Shown in pieces: positions 1-5,185 of a stretch of DNA of 5,185 nt (position 1 is the stretch's first letter; each line of letters opens with the position of its first letter). Position numbers and translations under genes: made by a program. Source of the stretch: Pseudomonadota bacterium (GTDB lineage: Bacteria > Pseudomonadota > Alphaproteobacteria > Rhodospirillales > Casp-alpha2). Below the pieces are notes generated by a model. It saw nothing but the letters and a program-made list of their open reading frames with translations, was not told the origin of the DNA and searched no databases. The stretch covers positions 1-5,185 of the forward strand of contig JADFNT010000149.1 in the NCBI GenBank assembly GCA_022563215.1, read 5' to 3'.

Positions 1-430
1 GGATGTTCTCGGTTTTCAGGACCTGTTTCTTGGCCCCCTTTTTGGCGCCTTTCACCGTCACTTCGCCGGCGGCCGTGATGGTGCCTTCGCCGGCGACGTA
101 ATCGATCTTGTTCTTCTTCATCAGGAACTCGACGCCCTGGGTCAGCTCCTGGACCACCGTATCCTTGCGCCCCATCATGGCCTTGAGGTCGACCGCGAGT
201 CCCTTGACCTTGATGCCGTGGTGGCTGAATTCCTCCGACGCCATATGGTAGTGGTGGGACGACTGCAACAAGGCCTTGGACGGGATGCACCCGACGTTCA
301 GGCAGGTGCCGCCCAGGGCGCCGCGTTTCTCGACGATGGCGGTCTTGAGGCCCAGTTGCGCCGCCCGGATGGCGGCGACGTAGCCGCCGGGGCCGCCGCC
401 GATGACGACCAGGTCATAAGGATCGCTCAT
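1..430 (-). CDS. lpd: Dihydrolipoyl dehydrogenase (E3), 5' part only
   Basis: The first 143 residues of E3, a flavoprotein of about 465 residues in this family; the rest lies beyond the left edge. It reoxidises the dihydrolipoyl group on SucB through FAD and a redox disulfide, reducing NAD+. The start MSDPYDLVVIGGGPGGYVAAIRAAQLG shows the FAD-binding Rossmann motif (GGGPGG, residues 11-16), E34 is the acidic residue expected at the end of the second beta strand, and GGTCLNVGCIPSK (40-52) holds the redox pair C43 and C48. Lying 18 bases after sucB on the same strand, this is probably the E3 copy dedicated to the 2-oxoglutarate complex; a separate copy beside the pyruvate dehydrogenase genes is common in Alphaproteobacteria but cannot be seen here. 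A lysine-rich stretch KGAKKGAKK (127-135) lies in a region that is variable in the family. The frame is intact to the window edge. Confidence 0.97.
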   Translation of the reverse strand, partial: MSDPYDLVVIGGGPGGYVAAIRAAQLGLKTAIVEKRGALGGTCLNVGCIPSKALLQSSHHYHMASEEFSHHGIKVKGLAVDLKAMMGRKDTVVQELTQGVEFLMKKNKIDYVAGEGTITAAGEVTVKGAKKGAKKQVLKTENI

Positions 431-433
431 GGG

Positions 434-439
434 TTCTCC
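434..439 (-). promoter_or_regulatory. lpd ribosome binding site
   Basis: On the transcribed strand GGAGAA lies in the 18-base sucB-lpd gap, with its GGAG core 5 to 7 bases (depending on how far the match is counted) before the ATG at 430. It supports that start, and the very short gap supports co-transcription and possibly coupled translation with sucB. Confidence 0.7.
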
Positions 440-448
440 GTCCCTGCC

Positions 449-1762
449 TTAAACGTCGATCAGGATGCGCTGCGGGTCCTCGATGCACTCCTTGATGCGC
501 ACCAGGAAGGAAACCGCCTCGCGTCCATCGACGATACGGTGGTCGTATGAAAGCGCCAGATACATCATCGGCCGGATGACGATCTCGTCACCGACGACGA
601 CGGCGCGTTTCTGGATCTTGTGCATGCCCAAAATGGCCGACTGCGGCACGTTCAGGATCGGCATTGAATTCAGCGACCCGAAAACGCCGCCGTTGGAGAT
701 GGTGAACGTGCCGCCCGACATCTCGTCGATGCCGAGCTTGCCGTCCCGGGCGCGGCGGCCGAAATCCCCGATGGTGCCTTCGATTTCGGCGAAGCTCATC
801 TTGTCGGCGTCGCGCAGCACCGGCACCACCAGGCCCTTGGGCGAGCCGACGGCGACGCCGATGTTGTAGTAGTTCTTGTAGATGATCTCGTCGCCGTAGA
901 TTTCGCCGTTGACCGCCGGCCATTCCTTCAACCCGATGCAGGCGGCGCGGACGAAAAACGACATGAAGCCGAGCCGGGTGTCATGCTTCTTCTCGAAGGC
1001 GTCCTTGTAGGTGGCGCGCAAATCCATCACCGCGCCCATGTCGACCTCGTTCCAGGTCGTCAGCATGGCGGCGGTGTTCTGGGCCTCCTTCAAACGAGAG
1101 GCGATGATCTTGCGCAGCTTGGTCATCTTAACCCGTTCCTCGCGCGGGTCTTCGGGGCGCGGCGGCAGGGGGCCGGCCGGTGCGGCGGCGGGCGCGCCGA
1201 TGGGAGCAACAGCAGGCGCGCCGCCTTGGGCGATAAAGTCCCGGACGTCGCCCTTGGTCAGGCGGCCGCCCTTGCCGGTGGCCGGGATGACCGAAGCATC
1301 AAGATTGCTGTCCTCGACCAGCTTGCGCACCGCCGGCGACAGGGGCTTGGCGGCGGGCACGGCGGCGGCCGGGGCCGGGGCGGGTGCCGGGGCGGGCGCA
1401 GGAGCGGGCGCGGGAGCCGGTTCGGGGGCCGGAGTTGGCGCCGGGGCGGCCTCTTCCTTGGCGGCCGGGGCTTCTTCCTTGGTTTCGGGGGCCGGGGCTG
1501 CGGCCCCGGTGGACTTGCCGGCGGCGCCTTCGTCGATGACGCCCAGCAGCGCGCCGACCAGGACTTCCGCCCCTTCCCCCGCCGAGATGCTTTTGAGCGC
1601 ACCGGCGACCGGCGAGTTGACCTCGACGGTGACCTTGTCCGTCTCCAGTTCGACCAGGGCCTCGTCGACGGCGACGGCGTCACCGGCGGCCTTGAACCAC
1701 TTGGCGACGGTCGCTTCGGTCACCGATTCGCCCAGCGCGGGAACCTTGATTTCAACAGCCAT
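449..1762 (-). CDS. sucB: Dihydrolipoyllysine-residue succinyltransferase, E2 of the 2-oxoglutarate dehydrogenase complex
   Basis: Complete 437-residue E2o, the core of the cytosolic complex, which moves the succinyl group from its lipoyl arm to CoA. Domains in order: one lipoyl domain (1-78) with lipoylated lysine K43 in ETDKVTVEV (codon 1634-1636); a Pro-Ala linker (about 80-138) with thirteen Pro-X dipeptides at 107-132; a peripheral-subunit-binding domain (about 140-178: [12 protein letters not shown]...[12 protein letters not shown]) that should hold E1 and/or E3; a second short Ala-Pro linker (180-206); and the trimer-forming catalytic domain (about 208-437). Active-site signature [13 protein letters not shown] places H408 and D412 at the catalytic HxxxDG positions; S356 in TFTISNGG falls where E. 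coli SucB has Thr323. A single lipoyl domain and the [11 protein letters not shown] form favour E2o over pyruvate E2, as does the adjacent sucA. The stretch [12 protein letters not shown] (364-375) departs from the usual LMSTPIxNPPQS. It starts 83 bases after sucA and ends with TAA 18 bases before lpd. Confidence 0.98.
   Translation of the reverse strand: MAVEIKVPALGESVTEATVAKWFKAAGDAVAVDEALVELETDKVTVEVNSPVAGALKSISAGEGAEVLVGALLGVIDEGAAGKSTGAAAPAPETKEEAPAAKEEAAPAPTPAPEPAPAPAPAPAPAPAPAPAAAVPAAKPLSPAVRKLVEDSNLDASVIPATGKGGRLTKGDVRDFIAQGGAPAVAPIGAPAAAPAGPLPPRPEDPREERVKMTKLRKIIASRLKEAQNTAAMLTTWNEVDMGAVMDLRATYKDAFEKKHDTRLGFMSFFVRAACIGLKEWPAVNGEIYGDEIIYKNYYNIGVAVGSPKGLVVPVLRDADKMSFAEIEGTIGDFGRRARDGKLGIDEMSGGTFTISNGGVFGSLNSMPILNVPQSAILGMHKIQKRAVVVGDEIVIRPMMYLALSYDHRIVDGREAVSFLVRIKECIEDPQRILIDV
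1367..1444 (-). repeat. Pro-Ala dipeptide repeat encoding the SucB interdomain linker
   Basis: Thirteen consecutive Pro-X dipeptides (SucB residues 107-132) are encoded here. X is Ala in all but two, where it is Thr (110) and Glu (114). The DNA is a GC-rich hexanucleotide-like repeat, but third positions vary: proline uses CCG, CCC, CCT and CCA, and alanine uses GCC, GCG, GCT and GCA. Such linkers are known in E2 proteins as extended, mobile arms that let the lipoyl domain swing between active sites. Length changes here by slippage would stay in frame. Confidence 0.85.
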
Positions 1763-1765
1763 GTT

Positions 1766-1783
1766 TTACCCTCGATCTCTCAT
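1766..1783 (-). other. Five-codon micro-ORF overlapping the sucB ribosome binding site
   Basis: An ATG at 1783-1781 opens a reading frame MRDRG that ends at TAA (1768-1766), two codons before the sucB ATG and in the same frame. The stop prevents this ATG from being an alternative sucB start. The frame covers the GAGGG ribosome binding site of sucB, so translation of it would interfere with or recycle ribosomes into sucB. Only a weak GGAA stands upstream of its ATG. It may well be chance. Confidence 0.15.
1769..1773 (-). promoter_or_regulatory. sucB ribosome binding site
   Basis: On the transcribed strand GAGGG lies 6 bases before the sucB ATG at 1762, a normal Shine-Dalgarno match and spacing. 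It supports the ATG at 1762 as the true start, consistent with the N-terminus [14 protein letters not shown] typical of E2o proteins. Confidence 0.75.
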
Positions 1784-1818
1784 GTTTTCCGAAACCGGCC
1801 CTTAATTATGTCCCTGTC

Positions 1819-1833
1819 CGGGCTTTAAGCCCG
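1819..1833 (-). other. Perfect inverted repeat between sucA and sucB
   Basis: The sequence CGGGCTTTAAGCCCG is a perfect inverted repeat with 7-base arms around one central base, realistically a 6-bp stem with a 3-base loop in RNA. It starts 13 bases past the sucA stop. No run of U follows on the transcribed strand (the next bases are GACAGGG), so it is not a canonical intrinsic terminator, and sucB and lpd must be expressed with sucA to be useful. It could be an mRNA stem-loop that shields the sucA 3' end or tunes the E1:E2 ratio, or simply chance. Presence of the repeat is certain; function is speculative. Confidence 0.45.
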
Positions 1834-1845
1834 TCCCCGCCTCTT

Positions 1846-4779
1846 CTATTTCTTGGTCTTGGCTTTAGCCGTCTTTTTATTCGGCGCCTTGCCGATGGTC
1901 AGGGCCTCGTCGACCAGTCTTTCCTGGCGCACGAGATGCCGTTTCATGGTCCCCGCCGCCGGCGCCGCCGCCGCCGCCCGCCCGGCATAGGCCGGCCGGG
2001 TCACCGGCGCGCCGATTTCAATGAGGGTCTCTTCCAGGGGCTCGAAGATGTAGCTCCACGATCCCATGTTGCGCGGCTCTTCCTGGCACCAGACGATTTC
2101 CTCGACGTACTTGAAGCGGCCGATTTCCTCGCTCAGTGCCTTCTTCGGGAACGGGAACAACTGTTCGACCCGAAGAATGTAGACGTCTTTCTGCTTGCGC
2201 CTCTCGCGTTCCTCCAAGAGGTCGAAATAGACCTTGCCGGAGCACAGCACCAATTTCCTGATCTTGTCGTCGGCCAGCACGTTGCCTTCGTCCCAGAGCA
2301 CCCGGTGGAAGGTGGTGCCTTCGGCCATGTCCTTGAGCTCGGAAACGCAGCCCTTATGGCGGAGCAGCGATTTGGGAGTCATCAGCACCAGGGGCTTGCG
2401 GAAATCGCGGCGCAACTGGCGGCGCAGGACGTGGAAATAGTTGGACGGCGTGGTGCAGTTGCAGACCTGCATGTTGTCTTCGGCGCACAGTTGCAGGTAG
2501 CGTTCAAGCCGGGCCGAGGAGTGTTCCGGCCCCTGGCCTTCGAAGCCGTGCGGCAGCAGCATCACCAGGCCCGACATGCGCAGCCATTTGTGCTCGCCCG
2601 ACGAAACGAACTGGTCGATCACCACCTGGGCGCCGTTGGCGAAGTCGCCGAACTGGGCCTCCCACAAAATCAGCATCTGCGGTTCGGACAGGCTGTAGCC
2701 GTACTCGAAACCAAGAACTCCGGCCTCGGAAAGCGGGCTGTCCAGGACCTCGAACGGCGATTGCCCGAAGCGCAGGTTGGAAAGCGGGATATAGCGTTCG
2801 TCGTTGGTTTGATCGACGAGCACCGAATGACGCTGTGAAAACGTGCCGCGGCCGGAATCCTGTCCGGACAGGCGCACCGGATGGCCTTCGAGCAGCAGCG
2901 TCCCGAAGGCCAGCGCCTCGGCCGTCGTCCAGTCGATGCCTTTGCCGGAATCGATCATCTTGCGCTTGGCTTCTAGCTGACGGACGATTTTCTTGTTCAG
3001 GTTGAAGTTATCGGGAATGCGGGTCAGGGCCTGGCCGATCTCTTTCAGGCGCTCCATGGAAACGCCGGTTTCGCCGCGCCGGGCGTCGCCGGACGCCACC
3101 GACAGCCCCTCCCAGGCGCCGTCCAGCCAATCCGCCTTGTTGACCTTGTAGCTGGCCGCCGCCTCGAAGGCATCGTCGAGTTCCTTTTTGACGTCGGCTT
3201 TCGCCTGATCCAGGTCCTCTTGGCTAAGGACGCCTTCGGCGATCAGCTTGTTGCCATAGATTTCGCAGGTCGTCGGGTGTTCGGCGATCTTCTTGTACAT
3301 GGTCGGCTGGGTGAACATCGGCTCGTCGCCTTCGTTGTGGCCGTGGCGGCGGTAGCAGATCATGTCGATGACCACGTCCTTCTTGAACTTCTGGCGGTAT
3401 TCGGTGGCCATGCGGGCGCAATGGACGACCGCCTCGGGGTCGTCGGCGTTGACGTGGAAAATGGGCGCCGAGACGATCTTGGCGACGTCGGTGCAATAGA
3501 TCGACGAGCGCGAATATTTAGGCGCCGTGGTGAAGCCGATCTGGTTGTTGATGACGATATGAACGGTGCCGCCGGTCTGATAGCCGATCAGGTTCGACAA
3601 ATCGAAGGCCTCCGGCACCAGGCCCTGGCCGGAAAAAGCGGCGTCGCCGTGCAGCAGCAGCGCCATCACCTGTTCCCTTTCGGTGTCGTTGCGTTGCATT
3701 TGCTTGCCGCGCACCTTGCCGAGGCAGACGGTGTTGACGACCTCAAGGTGCGACGGGTTGGCGGTCAGCGACAGGTGCACGGTGCGGTTGTCGAACACCC
3801 GGTCCGCCGACGTGCCCAGGTGGTATTTGACGTCGCCCGATCCCAAAACGTCGTCGGGATGCAGCGTGCCGCCCTGGAACTCGGAAAAGATGGCCTGGAA
3901 AGGCTTGGCCATGACGTTGGCGAGCACGTTCAAGCGCCCCCGATGGGACATGCCGAGGACGATTTCCTCGATCCCCAGTTGGCTGCCGCGCTTGAATATC
4001 TGCTCCATGGCCGGGATCAGGCTTTCGCCGCCGTCGAGCCCGAAACGCTTGGTGCCGGTGAATTTCTTGTCCAGGTACTGCTCGAAACCCTCGGTTTCGA
4101 TCAGCCGGTCGAGGATGGCGCGCTTGCCCCGGGCGGTGAAATGGGACTGGTTGTGGATGGATTCCATGCGCTCCTGGAGCCACGCCTTTTCGCCCGGGTC
4201 CTGGATGTGCATGAATTCGATGCCGATGTGGCCGCAATAGGTCTCGTGCAGGATCGACATGATCTCCCGGATCGTCGCCGTTTCCAGCCCCAGCACGTAG
4301 TTGATATAGATTTCCCGGTCCATGTCCCGGTCCTGGAAGCCATAGGTGGCGGGGTTGAGCTCGGGATGGTCCTGGCGTACTTCCAGCTCCAGGGGGTCGA
4401 GCTTGGCCAGCAGATGGCCGCGCACCCGGTAAGACCGGATCAGCATCAGGGCGCGGATCGAATCCAACGTCGCCTCGCGAACCCTGTCGGCGCCCATGCG
4501 CGGCGCCGCCAGGGGGGCCGCTTCGGCCGCCTCTTCCCTGGATGTTCGTCCCGACAGCAGCGCCAGATTGTCGCGGCCGACGATATGCGCGTCCGACGGT
4601 GCCCACGAAGCGCCCTTCTTTTCCTGCATCAGGTCGCGGGCCTCGTCGGCGAGGCCGGAAAAAAACGCCTGCCAACTGGGATCGACCGAACTCGGATCGT
4701 CCATATAGCGTTCGTACATCTCGGCGATGTAAATCTGATTGCCGGTATTAAGGAATTCGTTGGGGTCGAGTTCCGTCAT
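1846..4779 (-). CDS. sucA: 2-oxoglutarate dehydrogenase E1 component
   Basis: Complete 977-residue thiamine-diphosphate enzyme that decarboxylates 2-oxoglutarate and succinylates the lipoyl group of SucB, the rate-setting E1 step of the cytosolic dehydrogenase complex. Domains in order: an N-terminal E2-binding segment (about 5-45, NQIYIAEMYERYMDDP); the thiamine-diphosphate domain (about 210-530) with GMSHRGRLN (277-285), KYHLGTS (318-324), NPSHLE (341-346), HGDAAF (377-382) and IVINNQIGF (408-416); a transketolase-like pyrimidine domain (about 614-806) with GQDSGRGTFSQRH (639-651); and a C-terminal E1o domain to about 960. D379 and N412 are spaced like the Mg-ThDP ligands of E. coli SucA (33 apart), and YRRHGHNEGDEP (476-487) is also conserved. 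I chose the ATG at 4779 because MTELDPNEFLNTGNQ resembles family starts; an in-frame TTG at 4821 would add 14 residues that look like leader sequence. The length suits alphaproteobacterial E1o. The last 14 residues are unusually lysine-rich. TAG stop. Confidence 0.98.
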   Translation of the reverse strand: MTELDPNEFLNTGNQIYIAEMYERYMDDPSSVDPSWQAFFSGLADEARDLMQEKKGASWAPSDAHIVGRDNLALLSGRTSREEAAEAAPLAAPRMGADRVREATLDSIRALMLIRSYRVRGHLLAKLDPLELEVRQDHPELNPATYGFQDRDMDREIYINYVLGLETATIREIMSILHETYCGHIGIEFMHIQDPGEKAWLQERMESIHNQSHFTARGKRAILDRLIETEGFEQYLDKKFTGTKRFGLDGGESLIPAMEQIFKRGSQLGIEEIVLGMSHRGRLNVLANVMAKPFQAIFSEFQGGTLHPDDVLGSGDVKYHLGTSADRVFDNRTVHLSLTANPSHLEVVNTVCLGKVRGKQMQRNDTEREQVMALLLHGDAAFSGQGLVPEAFDLSNLIGYQTGGTVHIVINNQIGFTTAPKYSRSSIYCTDVAKIVSAPIFHVNADDPEAVVHCARMATEYRQKFKKDVVIDMICYRRHGHNEGDEPMFTQPTMYKKIAEHPTTCEIYGNKLIAEGVLSQEDLDQAKADVKKELDDAFEAAASYKVNKADWLDGAWEGLSVASGDARRGETGVSMERLKEIGQALTRIPDNFNLNKKIVRQLEAKRKMIDSGKGIDWTTAEALAFGTLLLEGHPVRLSGQDSGRGTFSQRHSVLVDQTNDERYIPLSNLRFGQSPFEVLDSPLSEAGVLGFEYGYSLSEPQMLILWEAQFGDFANGAQVVIDQFVSSGEHKWLRMSGLVMLLPHGFEGQGPEHSSARLERYLQLCAEDNMQVCNCTTPSNYFHVLRRQLRRDFRKPLVLMTPKSLLRHKGCVSELKDMAEGTTFHRVLWDEGNVLADDKIRKLVLCSGKVYFDLLEERERRKQKDVYILRVEQLFPFPKKALSEEIGRFKYVEEIVWCQEEPRNMGSWSYIFEPLEETLIEIGAPVTRPAYAGRAAAAAPAAGTMKRHLVRQERLVDEALTIGKAPNKKTAKAKTKK

Positions 4780-4852
4780 GGTGTCTCGGCGCGCTCCGGG
4801 GGCGCGTCCTCCCTCGTTCAATCGGTCTGGCGGGCGTTTAAACGATAGATAT
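4780..4852 (-). promoter_or_regulatory. sucD-sucA gap: candidate sucA translation leader
   Basis: This is a 73-base gap between the sucD stop and the preferred sucA ATG. On the transcribed strand it carries GGGAGGA (4813-4807), the strongest Shine-Dalgarno-like motif in the gap, but 27 bases separate it from the ATG. Directly after it comes a possible hairpin: arms CGCGC (4806-4802) and GCGCG (4794-4790) around a 7-base loop. Folding the hairpin would leave about 10 bases between the motif and the ATG. A weak alternative, GAG at 4787-4785, sits 5 bases from the ATG. The gap also holds a 10-base palindrome, CGTTTAAACG (4835-4844), of no known role. No terminator and no convincing promoter is visible, so read-through from sucD is likely. 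The hairpin's role is inference. Confidence 0.35.
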
Positions 4853-5185
4853 TCATCCTTTTAAGGCTTTGGTCATGGTGGTGCCGATGGTAGCGGGGCT
4901 GTCGGCGACATGGATGCCGGCGCTTTTCAAGGCCTCGATCTTGTCCTGGGCGCCGCCCTTGCCGCCGGAAATGATGGCGCCGGCATGGCCCATGCGGCGC
5001 CCCGGCGGCGCGGTGCGCCCGGCGATGAACCCGGCCACCGGTTTGGAGCGGCCCTTGCGCGCTTCATCAATCCAAATCTGCGCGGCGTCTTCTTCGGCCG
5101 AGCCGCCGATCTCGCCGATCATCACGATCGACTGGGTCTGGTCGTCCGCTAGGAACATTTCCAGAATGTCGATATGCTCGCACCC
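4853..5185 (-). CDS. sucD: Succinyl-CoA synthetase (ADP/GDP-forming) alpha subunit, 3' part only
   Basis: This is the C-terminal 110 residues of SucD; the 5' end lies beyond the right edge. The family alpha subunit is about 290 residues, so roughly the last third is present. With SucC it interconverts succinyl-CoA and succinate, coupled to nucleoside triphosphate formation, in the cytosolic TCA cycle. Visible hallmarks are the block [16 protein letters not shown] (about fragment residues 20-35), the stretch [24 protein letters not shown], and the ending TMTKALKG before a TGA stop. The histidine of RRMGHAGA (fragment residue 67, codon 4985-4987) matches the histidine phosphorylated during catalysis in this family. 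An internal ATG at 5156-5158 is not the start, because the frame is open to the window edge and the codons upstream of it encode conserved sequence (HIDILEMF). The gene lies 73 bases upstream of sucA on the same strand, as in the alphaproteobacterial sucCDAB-lpd cluster. Identity is very secure. Confidence 0.97.
   Translation of the reverse strand, partial: GCEHIDILEMFLADDQTQSIVMIGEIGGSAEEDAAQIWIDEARKGRSKPVAGFIAGRTAPPGRRMGHAGAIISGGKGGAQDKIEALKSAGIHVADSPATIGTTMTKALKG

Noticed and set aside
983..1828. Two overlapping plus-strand open frames (983-1828 and 1011-1805) antisense to sucB, rich in Gly/Arg or Ala/Gly.
   Set aside because: Their composition is the mirror of the Pro-Ala linker and GC-rich codons of sucB. 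No family features and no supporting ribosome binding site were seen.
1805..1828. Possible promoter ahead of sucB: CATAAT (1810-1805) with TTAAAG upstream on the transcribed strand.
   Set aside because: The two boxes are only 12 bases apart instead of about 17, and neither matches well; the second also falls inside the inverted repeat. More likely a chance AT-rich patch.
1819..1833. Intrinsic terminator after sucA.
   Set aside because: The stem is short and no U run follows it on the transcribed strand. sucB and lpd immediately downstream belong to the same complex.
4780..4821. Extended SucA start at TTG 4821, giving 991 residues.
   Set aside because: The added 14 residues (rich in Gly, Arg and Ala) look like translated leader, there is no Shine-Dalgarno before the TTG, and the ATG at 4779 gives the family-like N-terminus.
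3220..4848. A 542-codon open frame on the plus strand, antisense to sucA.
   Set aside because: It lies opposite well-conserved sucA codons. Long antisense frames are a known by-product of G/C-rich third positions. Its translation shows low-complexity composition with no recognisable domain.
1..5185. A novel defence, mobile or biosynthetic system in this window.
   Set aside because: Nearly all bases are accounted for by four conserved TCA-cycle genes in a well-known order, with gaps of 73, 83 and 18 bases. There are no insertion-sequence ends, integrase, tRNA or direct-repeat arrays.

Overview
This window is a typical high-GC chromosomal segment from an alphaproteobacterium, most likely Rhodospirillales-like. 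That placement is inferred from the gene order, the G/C-rich third codon positions and the style of the proteins; no search was run. All four genes lie on the minus strand and are read from right to left as sucD (3' end only), sucA, sucB and lpd (5' end only). This is the TCA-cycle cluster that in many Alphaproteobacteria runs mdh-sucC-sucD-sucA-sucB-lpd. The mdh and sucC genes would lie beyond the right edge, and the rest of lpd beyond the left edge.

Layout from transcription upstream to downstream: 5185-4853 is the C-terminal third of the succinyl-CoA synthetase alpha subunit, including its phosphohistidine. 4852-4780 is a 73-base gap with a displaced Shine-Dalgarno-like motif next to a small GC hairpin. 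4779-1846 is the complete 977-residue E1 component of 2-oxoglutarate dehydrogenase. 1845-1763 is an 83-base gap with a perfect short inverted repeat, a five-codon micro-ORF and the sucB ribosome binding site. 1762-449 is the complete 437-residue E2 dihydrolipoyl succinyltransferase. 448-431 is an 18-base gap holding the lpd ribosome binding site. 430-1 is the first 143 residues of the E3 dihydrolipoyl dehydrogenase.

The products work as a unit. SucA decarboxylates 2-oxoglutarate on thiamine diphosphate and passes the succinyl group to the lipoyl lysine of SucB. SucB transfers it to CoA, and Lpd reoxidises the dihydrolipoyl group to make NADH. Succinyl-CoA synthetase (SucCD) then converts succinyl-CoA to succinate with formation of ATP or GTP. 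Short same-strand gaps and the absence of any convincing terminator or internal promoter suggest one transcript.

I found no mobile element, CRISPR array, RNA gene or undescribed system. The points worth a second look are modest: the start and leader of sucA, the sucA-sucB gap, the Pro-Ala linker and an unusual catalytic-domain stretch in SucB, and a lysine-rich tail on SucA.
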